In this document: piece by piece, positions 17,788-27,276 of the stretch
How the letters are laid out: the number at the start of each line of letters is the position of its first letter
Numbering within the stretch: the first letter of the stretch is position 1
DNA from: Mycolicibacterium sp. S2-37
GTDB lineage: Bacteria; Actinomycetota; Actinomycetes; Mycobacteriales; Mycobacteriaceae
Reading direction: 5' to 3'
Assembly: GCF_017352375.1 (NCBI RefSeq)
Contig: NZ_JAFEVR010000003.1
Coordinates: forward strand, 62,001-126,000
DNA: 64,000 nucleotides
Notes under the pieces: generated by a model
Told to the model about the DNA's origin: nothing
The model's input: only the letters and a program-made list of their open reading frames with translations
Database searches by the model: none
Program-made: the position numbers and the translations under genes

Positions 17788-19529
17788 GTCGGGGTGTCCC
17801 CCTTCGCGGTGACGGTGAACTGTTCGGCGACCGTGCGGGCACACATCGCCAGCGATGTGGCGCCGGCATCGGGGGTGCCGATGCTGCGTTCGGCGAGGGG
17901 CCGAGCGCGGCCGACCTTCGGTCGTAGGTCCGCGGTGGCCTGGGCGGCGGCGGTGGCGGTCATGGCGGCCGCCGCCCACGCTTCCTGCCACCGCTGCCCG
18001 TCGGCGGTCCGTCGCTCGAGCTCCTCGACGAAGGGCAGCAGAGCATCCAGCATGGTTTTGTCACCGGGTGCGGCGCCGCCCAGTTGGATCAGCGCGTCGT
18101 ACCCGTCGCGCATTCCCGCGGCGATGGTGGCCGGGTCCGGCCGGCCGGTGTCGCCCAGCCGGGTGCCCAGCGCGCTGAGCATGGCGCCCCACAGCACGCC
18201 GGAGGTGCCGCCGGCCTTGGCAGCCCATTCCTTTCCCGCGGCGGTGAGGACCGACCCCTGTCCGGCGCCCTCCTCGACGGCGCGGGAGGCGGCGTCGCGC
18301 GCCGCCGTCGAGCCCTTGACCATGCCGCGGCCGTGGTCCCCGTCGCCGGCCACGGCGTCGATCCGGCCGAGTTCGTCCTCGGCTTCGGCGAGCATGTCCG
18401 CCAACGCGCCGAAGATCCGGGCCACCAACCGGCCGCCTTCGCGGCCGTCGTCGTCGGCCAGCTCGCGCACCGGCGGGGCGGCGGCGACGGCCTGCGTCGC
18501 CGACTCGTCCCGCTTCTGGCCCGACGCGTGCGCAGCCCCCTTGCGATATGCCGGCGTGTCTGCCGGTGCCCGCCAGTACCTTTCGAGCTCGTCGTCGAGC
18601 CACATCACCGTCAGCGAGCAACCGGCCATGTCCAGGCTGGTGACCAACTCGCCGACCTCGGGTTCGACGATCTCGTAGCCCCGCTCACGGAGCAGCCTGG
18701 CAGCCTCACCCCACACCACGAACAGTTCCTCGTATTTGGTGCGTCCGAGGCCGTTGAGGATCACCGCGATTCGCTGGGAGGCCGTGTCGGAGGGTTTGTC
18801 GTCGAGCACCCCGTCGACGAGGGTGGCGGCGAGTTCGGCTGCGGTGGGCATCGCCTCCTCGGCCACCCCGGGCTCACCGTGGATTCCCAGCCCGACGCCC
18901 ATCTGGCCGTCCGGCACGGTGAACAGCGGATGGTCGGCGCCCGGCAGGGTGCACCCGTCGAAGGCGACGCCGAGCGTGCGGGTCGCGGCGTTCGACGCCT
19001 CGGCCACCCGGACCACGCCTGCCAGGTCGAGGCCTTCCTCGGCGGCGGCACTGGCGCACTTGAAAACGGTGAAATCGCCTGCGATACCGCGTCTCTTGAG
19101 CTCTTCGCCCCGGGGGGCGCTGGCGATGTCGTCGGTCACGGCGAAGTACTGCGCGTCGATGCCCTCGCTCCGCAGCTGCGCCACGGCCAGGCCGAAGTTC
19201 ATCACATCGCCGGCGTAGTTGCCGGTGGTGAGCAGGACGCCGGCGTCGCCGTGCGCCGCGCGGGCGACGGACGCGGCTTCCTCGGCCGACGGTGAGGTGA
19301 AGATGTTGCCGACCACCGCACCGTCGGCGAAGCCGGCGCCGACGGTGCCGCAGAATGCCGGGTAGTGGCCGGAGCCGCCCCCGATGACGACGGCGACCTT
19401 GCCGGGTCGCGTGGTGTGCGCCCGCACCACTCCACCGGGAACCCCGGCGACGTACCGGGAGTTGGCGTCGAGGAAGCCGACGAGCATGTCCTCGGTGAAG
19501 CACGCCGGATCGTTGAACAGCTTGGTCAT
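17784..19529 (-). CDS. fused DhaK-DhaL ketose kinase (probable erythrulose kinase)
   Basis: 581 residues in two domains. The DhaK half (1-330) has [10 protein letters not shown] at 50-59 and the substrate-anchoring His217 in GIHGEPG. The DhaL half (360-581) has the metal/ATP motif DGDHG at 396-400 and [13 protein letters not shown]-dependent fused kinases of this type phosphorylate dihydroxyacetone; in M. smegmatis DerK and LerK act on D- and L-erythrulose. The operon with an erythritol/threitol-type dehydrogenase and an RpiB isomerase favours erythrulose. Both ends overlap neighbours by ATGA, so it is tightly co-translated. Which enantiomer is used is unresolved. Confidence 0.85.
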   Translation of the reverse strand: MTKLFNDPACFTEDMLVGFLDANSRYVAGVPGGVVRAHTTRPGKVAVVIGGGSGHYPAFCGTVGAGFADGAVVGNIFTSPSAEEAASVARAAHGDAGVLLTTGNYAGDVMNFGLAVAQLRSEGIDAQYFAVTDDIASAPRGEELKRRGIAGDFTVFKCASAAAEEGLDLAGVVRVAEASNAATRTLGVAFDGCTLPGADHPLFTVPDGQMGVGLGIHGEPGVAEEAMPTAAELAATLVDGVLDDKPSDTASQRIAVILNGLGRTKYEELFVVWGEAARLLRERGYEIVEPEVGELVTSLDMAGCSLTVMWLDDELERYWRAPADTPAYRKGAAHASGQKRDESATQAVAAAPPVRELADDDGREGGRLVARIFGALADMLAEAEDELGRIDAVAGDGDHGRGMVKGSTAARDAASRAVEEGAGQGSVLTAAGKEWAAKAGGTSGVLWGAMLSALGTRLGDTGRPDPATIAAGMRDGYDALIQLGGAAPGDKTMLDALLPFVEELERRTADGQRWQEAWAAAAMTATAAAQATADLRPKVGRARPLAERSIGTPDAGATSLAMCARTVAEQFTVTAKGDTPT

Positions 19530-20653
19530 CGGAGTCGGTCTCCCGTGTCGACGTCGAAGAGGTAGACCCGCTCGGGCGGCGCCGTCACGGCCACCTTCTG
19601 TTCGGGCTCGAAGGTGTCCGCGGCGGGTGTCTGCACCACGATGCCTTCCTCCATACCCGCGACCGTACTGGCGGCCAGGCCGAACTCGAGGAGATGCTCG
19701 AAATAGGCGATCGTGGTGGCGATGCCCTCGCCGGATTGCTCGACGATCGCACAATCCTGCGGCCGGACTCCGACGGAGACCCGTCTGCCGTCCTCGACGC
19801 CGGTGACGGTGGTGTCGAGCGCGCCGGCGGCCGAACCGATCTCGACACGCACCCGCCCATCGCGAACCTTGGTGACCCCCGGCAGCACGTTGATCTGGGG
19901 TTCGCCGACGAACTGTGCGACGAACAGGTTGGCCGGGTCGTCGAACACCTCGTCTGGCGTGCCGAACTGCTGGACGACACCGGCGTCCATCACTGCCAGC
20001 CGGTCCGCCAGCGACAGCGCCTCGACCTGGTCGTGGGTGACGACGATCGTGGTGTAGCCGAATTCCCGCTGCAGGACCTTGAGTTCACGCCGCACCCGCT
20101 GACGCGCCGACGCATCGAGGTGGCTCAGCGGTTCGTCGAGCAACAGCACCGGTGGGTTGCGCACGAGCGCCCGCGCGAGAGCCACACGCTGCTTCTGACC
20201 ACTGGACAGCCCGGCCGGGCGCAGGCCCATCAGATCGTCCATCTCGAGTCGGCGGCTGATCGAGTCGACCATCTGCTCAGCGCCCTCCACCTTGCGCGCC
20301 TTGAGGCCGTAAAGCAGGTTCTCCCGCACCGACATCGGCGGGTACAGGGCGTAGCTCTCGAATCCGACGCCGATACCCCGCTTGGCGGCGGGTAATTGGG
20401 AGATCTCCCGGTCACCGATCTTGATCGAGCCACTGGTGACCGTCTCCAGGCCGGCGATCATCCGAAGAGTGGTGGTCTTGCCACAGCCCGATGGACCCAG
20501 CAGGGCGACCAATTCACCGGGCTGGATGGCCAGATCGATGCCCTTGACGGCGGTGACGCTCTCCCGTCCGCGGGAGGCGTAGGTCTTGACCAGCTTGTCC
20601 AGTGTGAGGCTCTGGGCGGTGGTGGTCGTCGCGGAGTCGGTGGTGACCGTCAC
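19526..20653 (-). CDS. MalK/UgpC-type sugar ABC transporter ATPase (first of two)
   Basis: 375 residues: nucleotide-binding domain with Walker [10 protein letters not shown], a variant signature [15 protein letters not shown], Walker B LLLDEPLS and THDQVEA, then a TOBE-type C-terminal domain. It pairs with the neighbouring ATPase (4-base overlap), so the importer probably uses a heterodimer rather than the usual MalK homodimer. The Q-loop reads FESYALYPP rather than FQ. It is part of the eight-gene sugar-alcohol operon. Confidence 0.85.
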   Translation of the reverse strand: MTVTTDSATTTTAQSLTLDKLVKTYASRGRESVTAVKGIDLAIQPGELVALLGPSGCGKTTTLRMIAGLETVTSGSIKIGDREISQLPAAKRGIGVGFESYALYPPMSVRENLLYGLKARKVEGAEQMVDSISRRLEMDDLMGLRPAGLSSGQKQRVALARALVRNPPVLLLDEPLSHLDASARQRVRRELKVLQREFGYTTIVVTHDQVEALSLADRLAVMDAGVVQQFGTPDEVFDDPANLFVAQFVGEPQINVLPGVTKVRDGRVRVEIGSAAGALDTTVTGVEDGRRVSVGVRPQDCAIVEQSGEGIATTIAYFEHLLEFGLAASTVAGMEEGIVVQTPAADTFEPEQKVAVTAPPERVYLFDVDTGDRLR

Positions 20654-21759
20654 TGTGCAGCCTCCAGGGTCTTGTCTGCGCCGAGTCGCGGGGTGTCGCC
20701 GTCACCCGCGGCGAACACATGGATGTCGGTGTCGGCGACGGTCATCCGGACGGAGTCGCCTTCGCGCACTCCGTGGCGGCCCGATGTCAGCACGATCAGC
20801 TGGGTGTTCCCGCAGTCGACGGTCAACTCGATGTTGCGGCCGAGGCGCTCGGCGAGCACGACCCGTCCGTGCAGCGATCCCCCACCGTCATCGGTGACAT
20901 GAATGTCGCTGGGCCGCAGTCCGATACGCACCCGGTCACCGCGGTTCACCACAGCGTCGGCCGGCACAGCCACTTCGAGTGAGCCGTCGCCGAACCGGAT
21001 GCGGCCGTCGTCGACCACCCCGTCGAGCAGGTTGATCTCCGGCTGGCCGAGCGATCGCGCAACGAAGGTGTCGGCCGGCTGCCGCCAGACCTCCTCGGGC
21101 GTGCCGATCTGCACCAACCGACCGGCCCGCATCACCGCGATCCGGTCACCCAGTGCCAACGCCTCCTGATAGTCGTGGGTGACGTAGATCGTCGTGGTGT
21201 TCGACATCGCGCCGAGCTGTTTGAGCTCTGCCCTCATCTGGGCGCGCAGTTTGGCGTCGAGGTGGCTGAGCGGCTCGTCGAGGAGATAGATGTCGGCGGG
21301 ACGCACCAGCACCCGGCCCAGCGCGACGCGCTGGCGCTGCCCGTTGGACAGCTCGCGGGGGTAGCGGCCGAGCAGGTGGTCGATGCCCAGCGTGGTGGTC
21401 ACCTGCTTGATGCGCTCCGTGCGTTCGGCATCGCTGTAGCGCCCCGTCCGGCCCGACTTCAACGGTGAGGCGAGGTTGTCGCTGACGGTCTTCTGCGGAT
21501 ACAGCGCATAGCTTTCGAACGCCATCGCGACGTTGCGGTGGTAGGGCTCCACGCGGGTGACGTCGCGGCCGCCGATGTGCACCGAGCCCGCGTCGATGTC
21601 GACCAGACCCGCCACCGACTTCAGCGTCGTGGTCTTGCCCGCGCCGCTCGGCCCGAGGATCACGAAGAATTCACCGTCGGCGATGTCGACCGAGAGGCCG
21701 TCGACCGCCGTCGTCTTGCCGAAGGTCTTGCGTACACCGGAGATCGATACCGTGGCCAT
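20650..21759 (-). CDS. MalK/UgpC-type sugar ABC transporter ATPase (second of two)
   Basis: 369 residues with Walker A GPSGAGKTT, signature LSNGQRQRVALGRVL, Walker B LLDEPLSHLD, H-loop THDYQEA and a C-terminal TOBE domain. It begins one base inside the stop of the upstream permease and overlaps the next ATPase. As in the partner, the Q-loop residue is replaced (FESYALYPQ). The two share the same architecture but differ throughout, so they look like long-separated paralogues forming a heterodimer. Confidence 0.85.
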   Translation of the reverse strand: MATVSISGVRKTFGKTTAVDGLSVDIADGEFFVILGPSGAGKTTTLKSVAGLVDIDAGSVHIGGRDVTRVEPYHRNVAMAFESYALYPQKTVSDNLASPLKSGRTGRYSDAERTERIKQVTTTLGIDHLLGRYPRELSNGQRQRVALGRVLVRPADIYLLDEPLSHLDAKLRAQMRAELKQLGAMSNTTTIYVTHDYQEALALGDRIAVMRAGRLVQIGTPEEVWRQPADTFVARSLGQPEINLLDGVVDDGRIRFGDGSLEVAVPADAVVNRGDRVRIGLRPSDIHVTDDGGGSLHGRVVLAERLGRNIELTVDCGNTQLIVLTSGRHGVREGDSVRMTVADTDIHVFAAGDGDTPRLGADKTLEAAQ

Positions 21760-22634
21760 CAGGCTTTCACCGCCCCGAACGACAGGCCCCGAACCAGATA
21801 GCGCTGAATGGTCAGCGCGAGGATCAGGGGCGGGAGTGCCGCGATGAGCGCCGCCGCGGCCGTGAGGTTGTAGTACGCCTGGCCGCCGCCGCCGAGGAAC
21901 TTCGTGATCGCGACGGTGACGGTACCGGCGTTGGTGTCGGCCAGGATCAGCGGGAACACGTAGTTGTTCCAGGCGAAGATGAAGGCGAGCAGCGCCGCCG
22001 CGGCGATACCGGGCCGCACGATGGGCAGCGCGACCATCACGAACGCCCTGCGACGGGTGTAGCCGTCGAGCAGTGCGGCCTGCTCGAGATCCTCAGGCAG
22101 ATCCTGGAAGTAGGACCGCAGGATCCACACGACCAGGGGCATGGTCACCAGCTGCAGCACCCAGATCATGCCGACCTTGGTGTCGAACAGCCCGATCTGG
22201 TTGTAGATGACGAACAGCGGCACGATGACCATCAATTCCGGCGCGAAGCGGAACGAGAGCATCTGGAACATCAGGTCGTTGGAGCCGCGGTACTGCCACC
22301 GTCCGGCGGCGTAGGCGGCCGGGATCCCGATCACCAGCGACACCAGCACCGCGCCACCGCAGTTCAGCAGGCTCGTCAGCAGGCTGGCCTTGAAGTCCAC
22401 GCTGGTCATCTGGGTACCCTTGTCGGACAGCACCGTGGCGAAGTTCGACCACGTCGGGCTGAACGAGAAGTAGGTCGTGGTCTGCTGTTCGGCGTTCTTC
22501 AGTGCCAGCATGAGCATCCAGAAGATCGGGAACAGCGAGAACAGGAACCAGAACAGCAGGCCGACGTCGGCGGCCACCGATCCGATCGATACCCGCTTCT
22601 GCCCGGGCAGCAGTTCGTTTCGCGTGAAGGCCAT
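21759..22634 (-). CDS. sugar ABC transporter permease, MalG type
   Basis: 291 residues, six predicted transmembrane helices starting near residue 25. The EQAALLDGYTRRRAFVMVALPIVRPG segment is the EAA coupling loop, with the C-terminal position of this loop typical of MalG-type subunits. The ATG at 22634 lies two bases after the stop of the MalF-type partner. Upstream open frame is a shadow of that gene. Confidence 0.88.
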   Translation of the reverse strand: MAFTRNELLPGQKRVSIGSVAADVGLLFWFLFSLFPIFWMLMLALKNAEQQTTTYFSFSPTWSNFATVLSDKGTQMTSVDFKASLLTSLLNCGGAVLVSLVIGIPAAYAAGRWQYRGSNDLMFQMLSFRFAPELMVIVPLFVIYNQIGLFDTKVGMIWVLQLVTMPLVVWILRSYFQDLPEDLEQAALLDGYTRRRAFVMVALPIVRPGIAAAALLAFIFAWNNYVFPLILADTNAGTVTVAITKFLGGGGQAYYNLTAAAALIAALPPLILALTIQRYLVRGLSFGAVKA

Positions 22635-22636
22635 GA

Positions 22637-23593
22637 CTAGGACTCCGCTCCGGCAGCACGCCGCTGCGCTTTTCCGAGCACGCTCACCAGATAGCGCGCG
22701 GTGATGAACACGATGATCCAGAGCAGCAGCATGTAGGTGCTGCCGCGCGAGTAGTTGAGGTTGATGATCGAGTCCTCGAACGCGCCGATCTGCAGGGTCC
22801 GGGTCGCCACGCCGGGGCCGCCGGCGGTGAGCACGTAGATGTGGTCGAACACCTTGAGGTTGTCCATGAACCGGAAGATGACGGCGACGAGGATGTAGGG
22901 CCACAGCATCGGCAGCATGAGCTTGCGGAACATGTAGAACCAGCCTGCGCCGTCCACCTCGGACGCCTCGAACGGTTCCCTGGGCAGCGAGCGGATTCCG
23001 GCGAGCACCAGGATCGCGACGAACGGGGTGAAGATCCAGATGTCGACGAGGATCACCGAGAACAGGGCGTTGCCGGCGGACAACCAGTCGAAGGTGTTCC
23101 CAAGTCCCAGAACGTGGTTCAGGATGCCGAACTGCGGATTGAACATCAGCTTCCAGATCACGCCCGCGATCACCGGGGCGATCATGAGCGGCAGGATCAG
23201 CACCTTCTCGAAGATCTTGCCGATGATCGACGAGCGGTTGAGCAGCAGGGCCAGTCCCACGCCGAGCACCGTCTCGATGACCGTGGCCAGCACCGCGAAC
23301 GTCGCGGTCACCTGAACGCTCTTCCAGAACACCTGGTCGCCGAGCACGGAGGCGAAGTTCTCGAACCACACGAAGTGCGGGTCCGGATTGACCGCGGCGT
23401 AGTTGAGGAACGCGTAGTAGGCGCCGACCGCGAAGGGGTACAGGATGCCGATCACGATGATCACGGCGGGTACCGACAGCAGGTAGGGCCGTAGCTTGCG
23501 TCGCCAGGTGGGCACCTCAGGCAGGGTGCGCCCGCGCGGCTCGGCGGGCTGCTCCGGCGACGTCGCCGGTGCCTTGGGCGTCTGAGTTGTCAT
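22637..23593 (-). CDS. sugar ABC transporter permease, MalF type
   Basis: About 318 residues: a 30-residue cytosolic Pro-rich tail, then six helices. The EASEVDGAGWFYMFRKLMLPMLWPY segment is the EAA loop. I preferred the ATG at 23593 because AGGAG stands 11 bases upstream; a GTG at 23602 would be only two bases from that site. It forms the channel with the MalG-type subunit. Confidence 0.88.
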   Translation of the reverse strand: MTTQTPKAPATSPEQPAEPRGRTLPEVPTWRRKLRPYLLSVPAVIIVIGILYPFAVGAYYAFLNYAAVNPDPHFVWFENFASVLGDQVFWKSVQVTATFAVLATVIETVLGVGLALLLNRSSIIGKIFEKVLILPLMIAPVIAGVIWKLMFNPQFGILNHVLGLGNTFDWLSAGNALFSVILVDIWIFTPFVAILVLAGIRSLPREPFEASEVDGAGWFYMFRKLMLPMLWPYILVAVIFRFMDNLKVFDHIYVLTAGGPGVATRTLQIGAFEDSIINLNYSRGSTYMLLLWIIVFITARYLVSVLGKAQRRAAGAES

Positions 23594-23607
23594 GGATGCC
23601 ACGGCTC

Positions 23608-25017
23608 CTAGAGGTTGACCTTGGAGGTGTTGGTCTTGGCGAGACTGGCCAGACGGGTGCGGGCGTCATCCCCGCCGTAGATGTCCTGCAGTGCCACGGC
23701 CCAGTTCTGGGTGGTGTCGAAGAACGCCTTCTGCGGCGTGAATTGGATCTTCGACTGCCCGATCACTGTCTCGAACGCCTCCAGATATCCGTACTGGTCG
23801 GCGGCGACGCGCTTGAACGTGGTGTCGAACACCGACTTTCGTACCGGGTCGGCGTAGGTGCCACCCTCGACGGCCTTGTTCATCGACTCTTTGCCGGTGG
23901 CCCACTGGATGAACAACCAGGCCGGCAGCTTGTTGCGGGAGTTCGCGCTCATCGCCCAGCTCCAGGTCCACAGGTTGGTCTTGTAGTTGCCGTCCGGTCC
24001 TGCCGGGCCTGCGTACCAGGCGATGTTGCCGGCCTCCTTACTGGCACCCGGCTTGTTCTTCGGGTAGGTGGCGCTGTCGGCGTCGAACACCATCATCGCC
24101 TTGCCGTCACCGAGATCGCCGGTCGCGTTCGGGTAGTCATAGGTGGTCCACGACGTAGGTCCCGCCTTGTGCTGCAGCTCGATCCACTTGCGGGTGAAGT
24201 CGATCGCCTGGTCGCTGTCCATCTCGGCGACCAGTTCGCGACCGTTCCAGCTGTAGTCCACAGCGCCCTGGCGGGTGTACTGCGTCATGAATCCGGGGTG
24301 GATCGTGGCCCACGACTTGGACCCGCGCGTCGACAGCCCGTACCGGTTGTTGGCGCGGTCGGTGAGGTCCACGGCGAGCTGGATGAAGTCGTCGAGGTTG
24401 TCGGGCAGCTTGGTGATGCCCTTCTCGTCGAACACGCGCTTGTTGTAGGCCACCACGTTGTTCTCGAATCCCCACGGGATCGCCCACTGCCCGCCGGTGC
24501 CCAGCGGATTGCCGAGGGTGAAATCCCAGCGGGTCGACGTGCGCAGACCGTCGAAGATGTCTTCGAAGTCGTACTCCGCGCTCGTCGCCGAGCTGTTCTG
24601 CAGCCAGGGCGTCAGGTCCTCGACCCACCCCGGCGGGCCGTACTGCCAGATGAAATAGGCACCGAGCATGAACGCGTCATGCTTACCCGACCCGCCGGCC
24701 AGCTCGGTGTTGAGCTTGGTGAAATAGTCGGCCTCCGGCACCAGATCGACGTTGACGTTGATCCCGGTGAGTTCGGTGAACTCCTTGAGCAGCGGCTGAT
24801 AGGACAGCTGGTACGGATGTGGGGTCTGCAGGATGTTGATCGTCGAGCCCGCGGCCTTGCGCCAGTCGAAGCCGCCGGACACCTCGCCGGCTCCGTTGGG
24901 TGCGCTGGCCGTCCCGCCGACGCCGCAGGCCGACAGCACGGGCAGCGCTGCGGCGGCAGCGCCCATTGCGGCCAGCATGTTCCGCCGCGAGAGCTGCGGT
25001 CCGGTGAAGCGATTCAT
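23608..25017 (-). CDS. sugar-alcohol-binding lipoprotein of ABC transporter
   Basis: 469 residues. A twin-arginine-like SRRNML motif (10-14) precedes a hydrophobic stretch and lipobox LSAC (Cys31), so the protein is an extracytoplasmic lipoprotein, possibly Tat-exported. The mature part (INILQTPHPYQ onward) has the extracellular solute-binding family 1 fold. By context it captures a four-carbon polyol such as erythritol or threitol. It lies between the dehydrogenase and the permease genes, so dehydrogenase and importer are made together. Confidence 0.85.
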   Translation of the reverse strand: MNRFTGPQLSRRNMLAAMGAAAAALPVLSACGVGGTASAPNGAGEVSGGFDWRKAAGSTINILQTPHPYQLSYQPLLKEFTELTGINVNVDLVPEADYFTKLNTELAGGSGKHDAFMLGAYFIWQYGPPGWVEDLTPWLQNSSATSAEYDFEDIFDGLRTSTRWDFTLGNPLGTGGQWAIPWGFENNVVAYNKRVFDEKGITKLPDNLDDFIQLAVDLTDRANNRYGLSTRGSKSWATIHPGFMTQYTRQGAVDYSWNGRELVAEMDSDQAIDFTRKWIELQHKAGPTSWTTYDYPNATGDLGDGKAMMVFDADSATYPKNKPGASKEAGNIAWYAGPAGPDGNYKTNLWTWSWAMSANSRNKLPAWLFIQWATGKESMNKAVEGGTYADPVRKSVFDTTFKRVAADQYGYLEAFETVIGQSKIQFTPQKAFFDTTQNWAVALQDIYGGDDARTRLASLAKTNTSKVNL

Positions 25018-25031
25018 GTCGTCGATGCCTC

Positions 25032-26120
25032 TCAGGCCGGAATGAGCGAGACCTTGACCGATTCCTTGCCGCTCGCCACCAGATCGAGCCCCTTCTGGAA
25101 TTCGGTGAGCGGCAGTTGATGAGTGCAGATCTCGTTCATCGGGAGGGTGCCGGATTCGATCATCTTGATCGCGGCGGGCCAGCAGTACGGGCCGAGATGA
25201 GCACCGAGGACGTCGAGTTCCTTGTCGTCGCTGATGATGCTCCAGTCGACGGTGACGTCGCTGCCGAAGACGCCGTACTCGACGTATCGGCCGAGCTTAC
25301 GAAGGAGGTTGAGGCCCTGGGGAACCGCTGAGGTGTGGCCGGTGCCCTCGAGGTAGACGTCGGCACCGTAGCCGTCGGTGAGCTCGCGCACGATCGAGAC
25401 GGCGTCCTGCTCGGCGATGTTGATGGCGATATCGGCGCCACACCTCTTGGCCAGCTCGAGTTTCTCCGGCGCCAGGTCGAGGGCGATGACGTGCATCGGG
25501 CTCTTGGCCCGCGCGCCGGCGATCATGCCGAGTCCGATCGGCCCGCAGCCCGCCACCACCACGGTGTCCTCGAAGGTGATCTGGGCGCGCTCCACGGCGT
25601 GCAGTGAGCAGGACAGGGGCTCGGCGAACGCGGCGTGCTGCGGCGCGACGTCCTTGGACACCTTGTGCACCAACGCTTCTGCTGGGTAGACCATGTAGCT
25701 GGCCATCGCCCCGGGCGTGCGCCGTTTGAATCCGTAGAGGTCGTGCGGCTGGCACATGTGGTATTGGCCGCGCTTGCAGAACCGGCACTCCCAGCACGGG
25801 ACGATCTGCTCGGAGACCACGCGATCGCCCACCGCGATCCCCCACCGCCGGGCCGCCTCGTCGTCGAGTTCGACGACGGTTCCAGCGAATTCGTGGCCGG
25901 GAATCACCATGGTCTCGGCCCACGCCGGGCGGTTCTCGTCGCCCCAGAACTTCGCCGCTCCGTGGTAGCACTTCAGGTCGCTGGCGCAGATGCCGACGGC
26001 CTCGACCCGGATGAGCGCCTCGCCGGGGCCGCGCTGTGGTACGGCGATCTCCTCCAGCCGGTAGTCGCGCGGTCCGTGGCAGACGACTGCCTGCATCTTC
26101 TCCGGAATCTGATCGGTCAT
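25032..26120 (-). CDS. eltD: erythritol/L-threitol dehydrogenase (zinc MDR family)
   Basis: 362-residue zinc-dependent medium-chain alcohol dehydrogenase. Catalytic zinc ligands are Cys45 and His76-Glu77; the structural zinc is held by Cys109, 112, 115 and 123. AGCGPIGLG (189-197) is the NAD-binding turn. From memory the sequence closely resembles M. smegmatis EltD, which oxidises erythritol or L-threitol to L-erythrulose. It is the first gene of the operon with a GAGGAG site seven bases before the ATG, and is divergent from the SorC-type regulator. A different polyol substrate is possible, as this family is broad. Confidence 0.8.
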   Translation of the reverse strand: MTDQIPEKMQAVVCHGPRDYRLEEIAVPQRGPGEALIRVEAVGICASDLKCYHGAAKFWGDENRPAWAETMVIPGHEFAGTVVELDDEAARRWGIAVGDRVVSEQIVPCWECRFCKRGQYHMCQPHDLYGFKRRTPGAMASYMVYPAEALVHKVSKDVAPQHAAFAEPLSCSLHAVERAQITFEDTVVVAGCGPIGLGMIAGARAKSPMHVIALDLAPEKLELAKRCGADIAINIAEQDAVSIVRELTDGYGADVYLEGTGHTSAVPQGLNLLRKLGRYVEYGVFGSDVTVDWSIISDDKELDVLGAHLGPYCWPAAIKMIESGTLPMNEICTHQLPLTEFQKGLDLVASGKESVKVSLIPA

Positions 26121-26168
26121 CGGGCGGCTCCTCAGGGTGTGGCTGCGCTCACATTAACCAACACATGC

Positions 26169-26224
26169 ACATATGTCCAGAACATCTGTTCAGTGAGAAT
26201 TCGCCCAGGAGCAAGTGTTCAGTG
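26169..26224. promoter_or_regulatory. candidate operator of the sugar-alcohol operon
   Basis: The 94-base divergent region holds a palindrome ACATATGT (26169-26176), a perfect inverted repeat GAACA-TC-TGTTC (26180-26191), and the direct repeat TGTTCAGTG at 26187-26195 and 26216-26224. The second copy overlaps the regulator's GTG start. Such clustered repeats are what a SorC/DeoR-type regulator would bind; binding is inferred. Confidence 0.5.
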
Positions 26225-27267
26225 TCATACTCTCTCGTGTGCCACGGTCCGCACAGCCCGCACCTTCGACCGGCGTCGAAAGCCCCGTCTCCGACGGCGA
26301 TGCCGGACATTTCTCCGCGTCGCTGCTCTACGCGGCGGCAAAGCTCTACTACACCGAGGACGCCACCCAGGCCGAGGTCGCGACCCAGCTGGGCACCAGT
26401 CGAGCCACCGTGAGCCGCCTGCTCGCCGAGGCCAAGCGACGCGGCATCGTGCGCATCGAGGTGGTGCCGCCCGCGGAGGTGGCCACCGGCGATCTCGCCG
26501 ATCGCGTGGCGCGCGCCTTGTCACTGACCACGGTGTTCCTCAGCCACCCCCTGCCGAACCCCGGGCCGGGTCGCGGCATCGTCGACGTGATGGGTGCCGC
26601 GCTGGCGCCCGCGGTGGGACGGGCGCTGGCGGCGGCGGGTCTGCTACCGGGAGATGTATTGCTGGTGTCGTCGGGCCGCACGGTTTACGAGGTGGCGCAG
26701 TACGACCTCGTGCCGCTGCCGGGTGTGCTGGTCGCCCCGACGGTCGGCGGCAACGATCAGCCCGAGGAGTGGTACCAGACCAACGAGATCACCCGGCGCG
26801 TCGCCAACCGCGTCAACGGCAGACCGAACTACCTGTTCGCCCCCGCACTGCCGGGACCCGACCTCTATCCGTCGCTGCTCAAGGACCCGAGTATCCAGCG
26901 AGTGCTGCATCTGTGGCCGCATGCGCGCTGTGCGCTGATGGGGGTCGGCGCACCGCCGCTGATCCGTTCGGACATCCCGCGCTTCGTGCCGACGGGGTCG
27001 TCGTCGCTGCGGTCGGCTGTCGGCGACGTGTGTTCACGGTTCTACGACTCGCACGGCGACGAGGTCGATTTCGAAGGCAGCGACCGCTTGATCGCGGTGG
27101 GTCTCGAGTCGCTGCGCCATATCCCGGTGACGATCGCGGTCGCTGTCGGGCGAGACAAGGTGGCCTCGATCGTCGCCGGCGCCCGCGGGGGCTATTTCAA
27201 TCAGCTCGTCACCGACCCGTCGACGGCGGCGGCCATCCTCGAGGCGGTCGACCAGAGCGGCGACTGA
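26215..27267 (+). CDS. SorC/DeoR-type sugar-binding transcriptional regulator
   Basis: 350 residues. An N-terminal helix-turn-helix (TQAEVATQLGTSRATVSRLL, about residues 59-78) is followed by a sugar-phosphate-isomerase-like effector domain with the SSGRTVYEV segment and a C-terminal LGL-type end. Family members respond to phosphorylated sugars. It is divergent from eltD and probably controls that operon. The GTG at 26215 has AGGAG only three bases upstream; a GTG at 26239 is an alternative that would leave the whole repeat cluster upstream of the gene. Confidence 0.8.
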   Translation: MFSVILSRVPRSAQPAPSTGVESPVSDGDAGHFSASLLYAAAKLYYTEDATQAEVATQLGTSRATVSRLLAEAKRRGIVRIEVVPPAEVATGDLADRVARALSLTTVFLSHPLPNPGPGRGIVDVMGAALAPAVGRALAAAGLLPGDVLLVSSGRTVYEVAQYDLVPLPGVLVAPTVGGNDQPEEWYQTNEITRRVANRVNGRPNYLFAPALPGPDLYPSLLKDPSIQRVLHLWPHARCALMGVGAPPLIRSDIPRFVPTGSSSLRSAVGDVCSRFYDSHGDEVDFEGSDRLIAVGLESLRHIPVTIAVAVGRDKVASIVAGARGGYFNQLVTDPSTAAAILEAVDQSGD

Positions 27268-27276
27268 CCGGCGTCG

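Noticed and set aside
16801..18678. 625-residue plus-strand open frame
   Set aside because: It starts inside the glycosyltransferase gene in another frame and continues antisense to the isomerase and kinase genes, whose family motifs are clear.
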